Positions 1-9,088 of a stretch of 64,000 bases of DNA are shown here, one piece after another. The stretch lies in the NCBI RefSeq assembly GCF_964026545.1, contig NZ_OZ032156.1, forward strand, positions 620,001 to 684,000, given 5' to 3'. Below the pieces are notes generated by a model. It was given only the letters and a program-made list of their open reading frames with translations, was not told the DNA's origin and made no database searches. The position numbers and the translations under genes are program-made. The stretch's first letter is position 1. Every line of letters begins with the position of its first letter. This DNA is from Candidatus Tisiphia endosymbiont of Dioctria linearis. Its GTDB lineage: Bacteria > Pseudomonadota > Alphaproteobacteria > Rickettsiales > Rickettsiaceae.

Positions 1-223
1 ATACCCACTTAATGTCATGTGATATTTTAGCAAGATATCTTTTATTACCTTCTGGGATGATTACTTTAGAATCATTTTCACCTAATTGTATTGCTTTGTC
101 ATAATTTCTAACTGCTTCTTGGTAATTTCCCATCTCAAAATAGACCGAACCCTTTCTAGTCATAGCACCCACGTAGGTGGGAGCCATAGCTAAAACATCT
201 TCTAATAGATAAATATAGTTAAT
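1..223 (-). pseudogene. TPR-repeat protein, partial (runs off window, 5' end cut by repeat)
   Basis: Reading the minus strand, the frame gives a clear tetratricopeptide repeat: AMAPTYVGAMTRKGSVYFEM followed by GNYQEAVRNYDKAIQLGEN, the classic TPR helix pair with conserved Gly, Tyr and Ala positions. The frame is open to the window edge, so the C-terminus is not visible. Upstream, an in-frame TGA at 224-226 lies inside a palindromic repeat (215-306), so the original N-terminus is missing or the gene now starts at the ATG at 185-187. TPR proteins act as protein-protein interaction scaffolds; the partner cannot be told. It could be a 3' remnant of a longer TPR gene or a short gene restarted downstream of the repeat. 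Confidence 0.6.
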
Positions 224-306
224 TCAGGAGAATTTGGTGCTTAGGAGCGATGGAGCAAAGCCTATATGGAAAGGCGAACGACGAGTAACTCGCATCAATT
301 GACTAT
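215..306. repeat. Palindromic repeat family A, copy 1 (at tlc 3' end)
   Basis: About 92 bp, bounded by ATAGTTAATTC and AATTGACTAT, which are near inverted repeats of each other. The interior (GAATTTGG, GGAGCGATGGAG, GGCGAACGACGAG) matches copies at 21713, 29617, 36343 and 46000. The element supplies the last three codons and the stop of tlc (Ile-Val-Asn-stop) and an in-frame stop upstream of the TPR fragment. Confidence 0.85.
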
Positions 307-1791
307 ATCAGATAGCTGAGCTTGATACTCCTTATTAAGTGCTTTTATCGTATATAGCCACAATATTACGATAACAAAAAATATAGCAGCAAAATAAGGT
401 GTAGCTTCAACGAAGGTAAAAGTAGGAAGCAAGATAAAGAATGTTGACTGGATAATACCACCACCAGATTTACCGAACCTACCACCTATCACTTCTACTG
501 CCGCTTGTCCTTTTGTTCTAAGATCCTTATCAATAGGAATATATGCCATATTTTTGGTAGCGTCAAATAATGAGTATTTTGTTGCTTTACTTAAAATATT
601 TTGAATCATTCCTATCATCACTGCTACTGCTAAAGGTCCAGAAGCGAATAGACCAGTAACATACATCGCAATAGTACTATCAAAGAAAATGAAGGCAAAA
701 AAAGCAATTCCAGTAATTAACATCATCATAGGAGTAATCATCGCGGCGGTAAACCAAGAAACCCTTCTTAAGATATTAGAGCCAACAACCATGAATAATA
801 TAGCTGTCACACCTTGCCAAGCCTGAAATTGTCCCATATACATGGTATAGTCTTCTTTGTTTGGATATAGTTGCTGAATCTTTGACTTCCATACACCTTC
901 TACAAGATTTACTGACACACCATAACATATAATTAGTAAAGCAATAAGCCCTAAATATTTTGAACTAAAAATCATTTTAAAGCTTTCTATAAGAGATAGC
1001 TTAACCTTACCTTTCTTGCTTACTTTACTCGTTGCGTCATATAAAGTAGGATCGGTTAAAACATGCTGATTCATCCATCTATACAATAACATGATAACTA
1101 CAGCACTACCCATCATAATAACAAATAGTGGAGTATATTTCAGATGTTCTGCAACTATTTGAGTTTCTGTGCTTAAAAAATAGCAAAGTATTATGGCAGT
1201 AACTGGTAAAGATAAATTTGCTAGCATACCAAACATAGAATAAAAGCGTTTTGCCTCTTCAGTCTTAGTAATTTGGTTAGCAAATTGCCAAAATAATAAG
1301 CTAAGCATCATACTTCCCCAAAGTTCTGATATAGCATAGAAGACTGCAAAACTCCACTTACCAACTACCCTAATAAACCACTTAAAATTGGGATACGCAT
1401 TACTTAATGTCTCAATTGTTTCAGGATTAGGATGCACCAACTCTGGATATGGGTATAATACGAAAGTAAATAATATAAAATATGCCAGAAAGAAACTGGT
1501 TACAGCGTAAAAAACATTTTCTTGTTTTAAAAAGTCACAAAGCTTTACATAAGCAACCATAAATAGTATTGCCATTGGTAAAACGACATAGGTTTTTACA
1601 AAACTTATTGATTCAGGACCAATAGCTGTTACGACAAATCCATCTTTTATCGACCTAAGGGTGGAATAGTTGAGCAAAATGCAAAACATCATAGCTGCCA
1701 TAGGCAGAAACTTCTTATTTTCATGCCCTTCAATTGACCAAACCACTCTTCTTATTTCTGAGAAATAACTATTATTTTTTACCTTATCCAT
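295..1791 (-). CDS. tlc: ATP/ADP translocase (Tlc family nucleotide carrier)
   Basis: A 498-residue, strongly hydrophobic protein with about twelve predicted membrane spans, typical in length for the Tlc/NTT family that exchanges host ATP for bacterial ADP (or carries other nucleotides) across the inner membrane. Family signatures I recognise are [18 protein letters not shown] near residue 40, [20 protein letters not shown] near 155, and the C-terminal block [20 protein letters not shown] followed by [12 protein letters not shown]. Two paralogs sit at 52039 and 60062. The C-terminus ends inside a family A repeat, which provides the stop codon. Which nucleotide this paralog carries cannot be told from sequence by eye; in Rickettsia the five Tlc paralogs have different substrates. 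Confidence 0.95.
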   Translation of the reverse strand: MDKVKNNSYFSEIRRVVWSIEGHENKKFLPMAAMMFCILLNYSTLRSIKDGFVVTAIGPESISFVKTYVVLPMAILFMVAYVKLCDFLKQENVFYAVTSFFLAYFILFTFVLYPYPELVHPNPETIETLSNAYPNFKWFIRVVGKWSFAVFYAISELWGSMMLSLLFWQFANQITKTEEAKRFYSMFGMLANLSLPVTAIILCYFLSTETQIVAEHLKYTPLFVIMMGSAVVIMLLYRWMNQHVLTDPTLYDATSKVSKKGKVKLSLIESFKMIFSSKYLGLIALLIICYGVSVNLVEGVWKSKIQQLYPNKEDYTMYMGQFQAWQGVTAILFMVVGSNILRRVSWFTAAMITPMMMLITGIAFFAFIFFDSTIAMYVTGLFASGPLAVAVMIGMIQNILSKATKYSLFDATKNMAYIPIDKDLRTKGQAAVEVIGGRFGKSGGGIIQSTFFILLPTFTFVEATPYFAAIFFVIVILWLYTIKALNKEYQAQLSDIVN

Positions 1792-1993
1792 ACTGCTTTA
1801 TTATCATTATATAATCAGTGCACTTATATAGGTTTATGTACAAAAAGTCAAATAAAATAGATTAATTCTTTTTGTATATCATATAATTTATGATTAGTGT
1901 TAAGAAAGATAATAATGTATATTTATTTTGCTAGTTTTCACATTTAGCAATTAAATTTTAAAAGTTATATAAAAATATTTTAGGAGTGTATAA

Positions 1994-2360
1994 ATGATAA
2001 AAAAAAAAGAGATTAATTACTACTATAATAGGGCTGCTGTTATTAAGTTCAAATAGTATAGCAAATACCACACCACCTGTAACGTCAAATTCCAGTAAAA
2101 CTATGGTTAATAGCGATAATGAATTACAAAAAATTATTGATGAGTTCGGTTCTTATGCTGCAGGAATTTCAGCAGAATTGAGGGAAGAAATAAAACAATA
2201 TCGAATAGAAGTTGCTAAAATTAACAGTCATAAACGCGAATTATATAAAAAAATCTCACAAGAAGCTCAAAAATATCTTGCTAAAGAACGAGAATATAAA
2301 AAAAGAATTTCAGATTTGAAAAAAGATCAAGAAAATCCTAGCTCTACTGAAAAAAAATAA
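1994..2360 (+). pseudogene. Small predicted secreted protein, signal peptide out of frame through a poly-A run
   Basis: The ATG at 1994 follows an AGGAG-like site (1982-1986). It begins Met-Ile-Lys but then runs through ten A residues (1999-2008) and out of frame. One base fewer would give MIKKKRLITTIIGLLLLSSN and then SIANTTPPVTSN, a good signal peptide joined to the open frame that continues from 2103 to 2360. The mature part is charged, Lys/Glu-rich and probably coiled coil (residues such as ELREEIKQYRIEVAKINSHK). The stop overlaps the tilS start (TAATG). It may be a frameshift mutation, a sequencing error, or a gene expressed by polymerase slippage on the A-run. I do not recognise the family. 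An alternative internal start at 2103 would give an 85-residue cytoplasmic product. Confidence 0.6.
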
Positions 2361-3673
2361 TGCTTTATCAACAATTTCAGCAGAATATTGAGCAGCTAAT
2401 TGGCAATAGACCTCATCAGAGGTCTGTTGCCTTAGCTGTTTCTGGGGGGGCTGATTCCATAGCCCTTTTAATGTTAACACATAAATGGGTCAGCACTAAT
2501 AGTATTAATGAAAATATTAGTATGGTTGTGATGTTAGTTGACCATCATTTGCGGGAACAATCTAAGCTAGAGCATGAGTATGTTCGGGATTTAAGCCGTA
2601 AATTGGGGTATGACTACCATCTACTTCACTTCGATCACCAAAATAATTTTTCTAATTTACAAGCAAGGGCAAGAGAAGGGCGTTATCAATTAATGACCGA
2701 TTTATGTAAAAAATTAGATATATTGACAATTTTGACAGCCCATCATTTGGATGATTATATAGAAAATTATTGTCTGAGATTAGAAAAAAAAAGTAGCATA
2801 TTTGGACTTAGTGGTAGCCCTATTAATTGGTATAATAATGTTAAAATAGTGAGACCATTGTTTAACATACCAAAACAACGGTTAGTAACGTATTTAATTG
2901 CCAATAATATAAAATGGTTTGAAGATGAATCGAATAAATCCGACAAATACCAACGAAATATTATTAGAAAAAAACTAGCTCAAGAAGGAGAATATGTAAA
3001 AAATCAAATAATTTCCCAGCAATCTACAATTAACCAATTAGTAGAAGAAAAATTGCAACCTGAATTAATCGCTTGCATTGCCGAATCAGTAAAAATTTAT
3101 CAATTCGGTTTTGCTACTATAAATTTATTACAGATTACAGGATTTGCTAGCGAAATAATACTACAGTTAATTAGTTTTGTCCTTATCATTATTAGTGGTA
3201 AAAATCGTAGTAGTAGATCAGAGTCAATAAGGATAATAGTGACATTATTACAACAACAAATGAATTTTACTAAAACATTACATGGTTGTGTGATAAAAAA
3301 AATTAATAATAATTTAATAATTTGCCGGGAATTTGGCAGAAGTTTGCCGATGGACATTAAACTTAACAATATAGATATTTGGGATGGTAGATTCCGTTTT
3401 ACAGGAAGCTTTGCAAATAATTCAGGCTACTTAGTAAGTAATTTAACGATCAAAGATTATAGTAAAATAAGAAAAGATTTAGATTTAACAATACTAAAAG
3501 AGACAAGTTTCAATAACCATGTTGCTATTTTATTCACTCTACCAGTAGTCAAGATACTTGAAAAAGTTATAGCCATACCCCATATATCCTACTATAATGA
3601 TGAGGAGTTGAGTAAGGGGCTTGATGTTTCTTTTTCTCCAAATTTTGTATCGCGTTTTACGCATTTCTGTTAG
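2360..3673 (+). CDS. tilS: tRNA(Ile)-lysidine synthase
   Basis: TilS converts the wobble C34 of tRNA-Ile(CAU) to lysidine using ATP and lysine, so that the tRNA reads AUA instead of AUG; it is essential. The N-terminal PP-loop ATP-binding motif SGGADSIALL is at about residues 28-38, followed by DHHLREQS and the HHLDDYIENY block typical of TilS. The 437-residue length suits the long form with a C-terminal domain. The ATG overlaps the preceding stop by one base, implying translational coupling, and ftsH follows 11 bp after the stop, as is usual in Rickettsia. The C-terminal half is divergent. Confidence 0.95.
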   Translation: MLYQQFQQNIEQLIGNRPHQRSVALAVSGGADSIALLMLTHKWVSTNSINENISMVVMLVDHHLREQSKLEHEYVRDLSRKLGYDYHLLHFDHQNNFSNLQARAREGRYQLMTDLCKKLDILTILTAHHLDDYIENYCLRLEKKSSIFGLSGSPINWYNNVKIVRPLFNIPKQRLVTYLIANNIKWFEDESNKSDKYQRNIIRKKLAQEGEYVKNQIISQQSTINQLVEEKLQPELIACIAESVKIYQFGFATINLLQITGFASEIILQLISFVLIIISGKNRSSRSESIRIIVTLLQQQMNFTKTLHGCVIKKINNNLIICREFGRSLPMDIKLNNIDIWDGRFRFTGSFANNSGYLVSNLTIKDYSKIRKDLDLTILKETSFNNHVAILFTLPVVKILEKVIAIPHISYYNDEELSKGLDVSFSPNFVSRFTHFC

Positions 3674-3684
3674 GTGAGTTGTAG

Positions 3685-5571
3685 ATGAATAATCAAGGTA
3701 AGAATGTTCTAATTTGGGTATCGATTTTTGTTTTAATGGTACTTGTTTTTCATGCATTTCAAAATGATGGTTTTATTGGAGGAAAGAGTAATATTTCTTT
3801 CTCAGATTTTTTAACCAAAATTGATGAAAAAGCAGTTAGTTCTGTTAAAATTCAGGGTAGAATAATCGATGGAAATCTAAGTGATGGAACAGCTTTTTCA
3901 ACTTATGCTCCTGACTATCCAGATTTAATAAATCGCCTAAGTAGTAACGGTGTATATATTGAAGTAATACCTCCTGATACCAAAATGAACCTGTTGTTTA
4001 GCATATTCATTTCGTGGTTTCCAATGATTTTGTTGATAGGTGGCTGGATATTTTTCATGCGTCAAATGCAAGGCGGTGGAAAAGCTATGGGCTTTGGCAA
4101 ATCTAAAGCCAAGCTAGTTTCAGATAAGGGGCCAAAAGTTACTTTTAAAGATGTTGCTGGTATTGATGAAGCTAAAGAAGAATTAACTGAAATTGTTGAT
4201 TTTCTTAGAGATCCAAGCAAATTCCAGAAACTTGGTGGTAAAATCCCCAAAGGCTGTTTGTTAATAGGATCACCTGGAACAGGTAAAACTCTGTTAGCAA
4301 GAGCTATAGCAGGTGAGGCAAATGTTCCGTTCTTTAGTATTTCTGGTTCTGATTTTGTTGAAATGTTTGTTGGTGTGGGGGCAAGCCGTGTACGTGATAT
4401 GTTCGAACAAGGAAAGCGTAATGCCCCTTGCATAATCTTTATTGACGAAATAGATGCTGTAGGTCGTCACAGAGGTATTGGCATGGGAGGTGGTAACGAT
4501 GAGCGTGAACAAACATTGAATCAGATGTTAGTTGAAATGGATGGGTTTGAAGATAATGAAGGAGTAGTGATTATTGCGGCAACTAACAGACCTGATGTAC
4601 TTGACACTGCCTTACTAAGACCCGGAAGGTTTGATCGTCAAATTACTGTACCTAATCCAGATATTGATGGTAGAGAACAAATTTTACAAGTACATTTGAA
4701 GAAGATAAAATGTGCTAAGAATATAATACCTAGAACCATAGCTAGAGGAACTCCTGGATTCTCAGGGGCAGAGCTTGCTAATCTTGTCAACGAATCGGCA
4801 TTAATTGCTGCTCGTAAAGGCAAGAAAGAAGTTAATATGCTGGAGTTAGAGGAAGCAAAAGATAAGGTGTTAATGGGCGTGGAAAGACGTTCTATGATTA
4901 TGTCAGATGAGCAGAAAAAACTAACTGCCTATCATGAAGGTGGGCATGCATTAGTTGGGCTTTACTGCCCAGCTTCTGATCCAATTCATAAAGCAACTAT
5001 TATTCCAAGAGGTAAAGCACTTGGTATGGTAATGAGATTACCTGAAAATGATCGGTTTTCTATACAGCGTGATAAAATGGAAGCTGACATAGCGGTAGCA
5101 ATGGCAGGCAGAGTAGCTGAAGAGCTTATTTTTGGTAAAGACAAAGTTACTTCTGGTGCTTCTTCTGATATTAAAATGGCAACCAGAATGGCTAGAGCTA
5201 TGGTAACCGATTGGGGGCTAAGTGATGCAATAGGACCTGTATATCATGGCTCGAGCAATGAAGATATGTATGCTAGTGGTAGGGGGGAAGGTCATACTTC
5301 TGTACATACCGCAGAATTAATTGATAGGGAAGTGAAAAATTTTGTTGAGAAAGGTTACGATTTAGCAAAAAATATACTAACTGAGCATATTAGTGAACTC
5401 CATCTATTAGCCAAAATATTAATTGAGCATGAAACATTGTCAGGGCAACAGATTAAAAACTTGCTTAGTGGCAGAGCTATGAATTCAGAAGAGGCAAATT
5501 TATTTCCAATGAGCAATGATGATAATGGTACTATAAAAATTAAAAAACCAAGCCGGAAAAAAGACTTGTAG
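3685..5571 (+). CDS. ftsH: ATP-dependent zinc metalloprotease FtsH
   Basis: Membrane-anchored AAA+ protease that degrades misfolded membrane proteins and regulatory proteins at the cytoplasmic side of the inner membrane. Two N-terminal membrane spans (about residues 8-26 and 100-122) flank a periplasmic segment. Walker A GSPGTGKT is near residue 195, Walker B IIFIDEID near 250, the second region of homology [19 protein letters not shown] near 305, and the zinc site HEGGH at about 417. Length 628 residues is normal. It lies between tilS and sdhB on the same strand with short gaps, so all three may share a transcript. No defects seen. Confidence 0.98.
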   Translation: MNNQGKNVLIWVSIFVLMVLVFHAFQNDGFIGGKSNISFSDFLTKIDEKAVSSVKIQGRIIDGNLSDGTAFSTYAPDYPDLINRLSSNGVYIEVIPPDTKMNLLFSIFISWFPMILLIGGWIFFMRQMQGGGKAMGFGKSKAKLVSDKGPKVTFKDVAGIDEAKEELTEIVDFLRDPSKFQKLGGKIPKGCLLIGSPGTGKTLLARAIAGEANVPFFSISGSDFVEMFVGVGASRVRDMFEQGKRNAPCIIFIDEIDAVGRHRGIGMGGGNDEREQTLNQMLVEMDGFEDNEGVVIIAATNRPDVLDTALLRPGRFDRQITVPNPDIDGREQILQVHLKKIKCAKNIIPRTIARGTPGFSGAELANLVNESALIAARKGKKEVNMLELEEAKDKVLMGVERRSMIMSDEQKKLTAYHEGGHALVGLYCPASDPIHKATIIPRGKALGMVMRLPENDRFSIQRDKMEADIAVAMAGRVAEELIFGKDKVTSGASSDIKMATRMARAMVTDWGLSDAIGPVYHGSSNEDMYASGRGEGHTSVHTAELIDREVKNFVEKGYDLAKNILTEHISELHLLAKILIEHETLSGQQIKNLLSGRAMNSEEANLFPMSNDDNGTIKIKKPSRKKDL

Positions 5572-5585
5572 AGTGGGGAATAGAT

Positions 5586-6371
5586 ATGGCAGAACTTAGA
5601 TTACCACCTAATTCTAAAGTCGGTAAAGGTATAGTACATAAATATTCTGGGAAATCGGCTAAGTTACGTAATGTTAGGATTTATAGATATGATCCAGATT
5701 CTGAGGAAAACCCTAGAATTGATATTTACGAGTTAGATCTAGACAAAACAGGCCCCATGGTTCTAGATGCCTTAATTAAAATAAAAAATGAAATAGATTC
5801 TACTTTGACTTTCAGACGCTCTTGTCGTGAGGGGATTTGTGGTAGTTGTGCAATGAATATAGATGGAACTAATACACTTGCCTGCATTAAGCCTATTGAA
5901 GAAATTTGTGGTGATATTAAGATATATCCCTTACCACATATGAAAGTAGTAAAAGATTTAGTACCTGATATGTCGCATTTTTATGCTCAATATGAATCGA
6001 TAGAACCTTGGTTAAAAACTGATACTCTTCCTCCTTCCAATAGTGAAAGATTACAGTCGCTTAAGGATAGAGAAAAATTAGATGGGCTATATGAATGTAT
6101 ATTATGTGCATGTTGTTCCACCTCCTGCCCAAGCTATTGGTGGAATGGTGATAAATATTTAGGTCCTGCAATTTTACTACAAGCTTATCGGTGGATTGCT
6201 GATTCTAGGGATGAGTATACTGGAGAGCGTTTAGATGCTTTAGAAGATCCGTTTAAGCTATATCGTTGTCATACAATTATGAACTGTACCAAAACTTGTC
6301 CAAAAGGTTTAAATCCAGCTAAAGCTATTGCAGAAATAAAAAGCCAAATAATACAACGTCATGGAGTGTAA
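5586..6371 (+). CDS. sdhB: Succinate dehydrogenase iron-sulfur subunit
   Basis: Electron-transfer subunit of complex II, passing electrons from the SdhA flavin to quinone. The 2Fe-2S ligands are in [10 protein letters not shown] and the later single Cys of TLACIKP (about residues 79-102). The 4Fe-4S and 3Fe-4S ligands are in [18 protein letters not shown] and [14 protein letters not shown] (about 175-235). The 261-residue length matches the alphaproteobacterial protein. It starts 14 bp after ftsH. sdhA, sdhC and sdhD are not in the window, so sdhB is separated from the rest of the operon here or lies alone, as is common in Rickettsiales. Confidence 0.97.
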   Translation: MAELRLPPNSKVGKGIVHKYSGKSAKLRNVRIYRYDPDSEENPRIDIYELDLDKTGPMVLDALIKIKNEIDSTLTFRRSCREGICGSCAMNIDGTNTLACIKPIEEICGDIKIYPLPHMKVVKDLVPDMSHFYAQYESIEPWLKTDTLPPSNSERLQSLKDREKLDGLYECILCACCSTSCPSYWWNGDKYLGPAILLQAYRWIADSRDEYTGERLDALEDPFKLYRCHTIMNCTKTCPKGLNPAKAIAEIKSQIIQRHGV

Positions 6372-6374
6372 ACG

Positions 6375-6590
6375 GTATACTCTTCTGCTATGAACTATAC
6401 ATAACTGCACTATAGTGTTTGGAAATATGCTGCTTATTACTTCTGGAAAGCCCTTTAACCCATCAACACAAGCAACATATATTTGTTCTACTCCTCGATT
6501 TTTTAACTCAGTAACTACTTGCACCCAGAATTTAGCATCTTCATTTTTTCTTACCCTGCTCCTGGTGTTTTCTTGAACTAATTTATTCAT
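6375..6590 (-). pseudogene. IS256 (mutator)-family transposase fragment with a ProP-like leader
   Basis: The minus-strand frame from 6590 encodes KFWVQVVTELKNRGVEQIYV then ACVDGLKGFPEVISSIFP and TIVQLCIVH, an internal block of mutator/IS256 transposases containing one of the catalytic Asp residues. Both ends are foreign. The N-terminus MNKLVQENTR plus about 20 bp upstream is nearly identical to the start of the ProP gene at 8862 (MSTLVQENTR). The 3' side ends in the arm of a family C repeat (AGAAGAGTATAC). The product would not be an active transposase. A C-terminal piece of the same family lies at 40237-40446. Confidence 0.75.
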
Positions 6591-6865
6591 AGTTGACTTA
6601 ATCGTACTAAACTTACTTACATTTTACATTAATATGCTTAGTATATAATATTTTATGGTTTCACTAAGTGATCTAAAAAAATAATTATAGATTAAGCTGA
6701 AATAACAAATGTCTAGTTGTAACAATATCACGGTCTCAATATAGAAGGATGTAACTTAAATATAACAGAATACTTATTATTTTAAGAAGCATATAATATA
6801 TTATTTGCTAGTATTTTAATTTTTAGTTTAGTATACTTTATAATTAAAATAACATAGGTATTAAA

Positions 6866-7510
6866 ATGGAAGATATTAATAATTGGGAAACAAAGTATGT
6901 AAATTGTAAATATTCTGAGAGGTTAGTAAATAAATTATCCGAACTGAACCAACAAGTAACTATACCAGTAAATATGGATGAGGTTAAAAAAGGTATCTAT
7001 TATGCCAAATAATATCATGGCAGCCAAATGCGACAATCCGGCGTTCCATATTACTCCCATCCAATAGAGGTAGCGTACATGGTTGCCGAATATAGCGCAC
7101 TAAATATGCCAAAATATTACAGAACTGACATGATTATTACTAGTTTACTGCACGATACTATTGAAGACACAACTCTTACCGAAGATATGATTGCTAGGGA
7201 TTTTGGTGAGCAAATTGCTAATCAAGTGGTAGATTTGACTCGGGTAAAATCTTATGGGAAGATTAGTGCGGCAGAGACAATGAGTATATTATATTCTCAA
7301 AATAAGAAAGATATCTTAATAATAAAACTATTTGATCGAATTCATAATATGCAAACTATTGGTGCAAAATCTCCTGAGAAGATTAAGAAGATAGTTGGTG
7401 AAACAGTACAGAGTTTTCTAGCAGTATGCACTTATTTTGGCTATATAAAATTGGAGAACCATTTGTATGAATTATGCTATAATTCTATATGTAGAGAATA
7501 TAACAAATAA
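6866..7510 (+). pseudogene. spoT: SpoT/RelA-type (p)ppGpp hydrolase (HD domain), interrupted by one stop codon
   Basis: The ATG at 6866 opens a frame that reads MEDINNWETKYVNCKYSERL... to YYAK, then TAA (7010-7012), then continues in the same frame as YHGSQMRQSGVPYYSHPIEV. The second part has the HD-hydrolase core: SHPIEVAYM, TSLLHDTIEDT (catalytic His-Asp) and KLFDRIHNM. Together it is a stand-alone SpoT HD domain of about 214 codons, without synthetase, TGS or ACT domains; Rickettsia genomes carry several such split spoT genes. The stop replaces a Lys codon by one change (AAA to TAA). Restart at the ATG at 7028 would lose the leading His of the HD fold, so activity is doubtful. Confidence 0.85.
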
Positions 7511-7533
7511 GCTAGAAATTACTTATTAAATTA

Positions 7534-8862
7534 TTAAACATTGCGTAACTTCTCCAATATTTCAAAATGACGCAAGGCAAATCCATATGCCACAAGGAAG
7601 GGTACAAATAATATTACTATGCCCCAATTACCAAAAGAATCTATCAAATAGATTAGCCCAAAAGACGTAACAATATACATTGTTGCCCGTATCACAGCAA
7701 ATGAGATACTAACACATCTAAAACGTTTAAATACAGGAAACTGTTTATAAATTATTGGAGCAGCTGGAAATATTCCAGTTTTAAATAGCAATATAAAAAA
7801 CTGCAATAATAATAAATAAAAAGGCGATGGGATGCTAGTTAATATATATGGCACAAATATAATAATACTAGCACAAATTACTAATTTCATTTTTAAAATT
7901 TTTAGTGGACATATTTTATAACTCAAATAAGCATATAGAATAGCAGTAATGAATCTCGCTACTACAACAATGAAATTGTGGCTAATAATTTGTTCAGCAC
8001 TATAATTGAAGGTGATTTTCAGTATAGTAGCACAATGCATATATACGAAATAAAACCAAATTGGTCCAGTCGATTCAATTGACAAATAAGCTAATATAGT
8101 TTTTATGCTAACTTTCTCATTTAACATTTCTTGATTAGTAATATCTTTTTTTTCTAGACCAAAAGTTTTAAGTTTATTTACTAGCCTTCTGGTTGCATCA
8201 GCAAATTCTGGTGTTTCTCTCAGTCGTGTTCTTGCTATACCTCCCACCAAGGCAATCACTACACCAAATAAAAAAGCATATCGCCAATTAAAGCTATATG
8301 CAGTAATCAGTGCTGCGATACCTATAGCAAATACTCCACCTAGATCAGCAAATATTGAAATGACACCAACAACAGGGTATTGTAAAGGTGGTTTAGTCAT
8401 TTCCGTTAAATATAATTCTGCCCCTATTACTTCTCCCAAGGATGATATACCTTGAAATATCCGACAAATGGTGATTAATACCGAAGCGGTAATGCCAATT
8501 TGGGCATAAGTCGGCAAAATAAACATCATCAAACAAGAACATGCCATCATGAAAGTTGTGACAACTAGTGTAGCTTTACGACCTACTTTATCACCCATCC
8601 AACCAAATAGCAAAGCACCAATTGGTCGAAAAACAAAAGTAGCACAGAAAGCAAAAGCCGACAACAGAGTAGCAGTGTGCGGATCAGTTTTTGGAAAAAA
8701 TAACTCATTCAACAATACTGCCATATGAATGTAGAGCATCAAGTCAAAATATTCAAGTAACGTTCCTATTGACAGCAGCCCAACTGCTTCTTTTTGTTCT
8801 TTTGTAAGGTTGATTTGCCGGTTAGGAATAATCCTGGTATTTTCTTGAACTAATGTACTCAT
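7534..8862 (-). CDS. proP: MFS transporter, proline/betaine (ProP) type
   Basis: A 442-residue major facilitator protein of the metabolite:H+ symporter branch, with about twelve membrane spans. Signatures are SIGTLLEYFDLMLYIHMAVL at TM1, FRPIGALLFGWMGDKVGRKA in the TM2-3 loop (the MFS D-x-x-G-R-K motif), and LQYPVVGVISIFADLGGV later. Rickettsia carry many ProP paralogs that probably import osmolytes or amino acids from host cytosol; the substrate here is unknown. The N-terminal LVQENTR leader is shared with the IS256 fragment at 6590, pointing to a duplicated leader. It converges on the spoT remnant, 23 bp apart. Confidence 0.9.
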   Translation of the reverse strand: MSTLVQENTRIIPNRQINLTKEQKEAVGLLSIGTLLEYFDLMLYIHMAVLLNELFFPKTDPHTATLLSAFAFCATFVFRPIGALLFGWMGDKVGRKATLVVTTFMMACSCLMMFILPTYAQIGITASVLITICRIFQGISSLGEVIGAELYLTEMTKPPLQYPVVGVISIFADLGGVFAIGIAALITAYSFNWRYAFLFGVVIALVGGIARTRLRETPEFADATRRLVNKLKTFGLEKKDITNQEMLNEKVSIKTILAYLSIESTGPIWFYFVYMHCATILKITFNYSAEQIISHNFIVVVARFITAILYAYLSYKICPLKILKMKLVICASIIIFVPYILTSIPSPFYLLLLQFFILLFKTGIFPAAPIIYKQFPVFKRFRCVSISFAVIRATMYIVTSFGLIYLIDSFGNWGIVILFVPFLVAYGFALRHFEILEKLRNV

Positions 8863-8942
8863 AATTGACTCAATGTTGCTGTTGACTTCCTATAGTTAAT
8901 ATTTCCCCAGTGGTTATTTTGTTAAACATAATCTCTATATGT

Positions 8943-9024
8943 GTCATTGCGAGACCACGCAAGTAGGTCGTGGCAACCCACATTTATTGGATTGCTCCGT
9001 CTGCTCACGCCTCCTCGCAATGAC
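8943..9024. repeat. Palindromic repeat family B (CATTGCGAG type), copy
   Basis: Begins GTCATTGCGAG and ends CTCGCAATGAC, perfect inverted ends, about 82 bp, with inner arms GGTCGTGGCAA and TTGGATTGCTCCG. It lies between proP and the patatin gene. Related copies occur at 12368, 13545, 31244, 34838, 42890, 51605, 58548, 59806 and 63640. Confidence 0.9.
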
Positions 9025-9088
9025 GGTTGAGGGTTAATGTATGGTGCTATGAGATATCGTACTTTACTACAACCCACTTACAGCTCAA

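Noticed and set aside
3539..4823. Minus-strand open frames inside tilS and ftsH
   Set aside because: Antisense shadows of well-supported genes with no recognisable domains.
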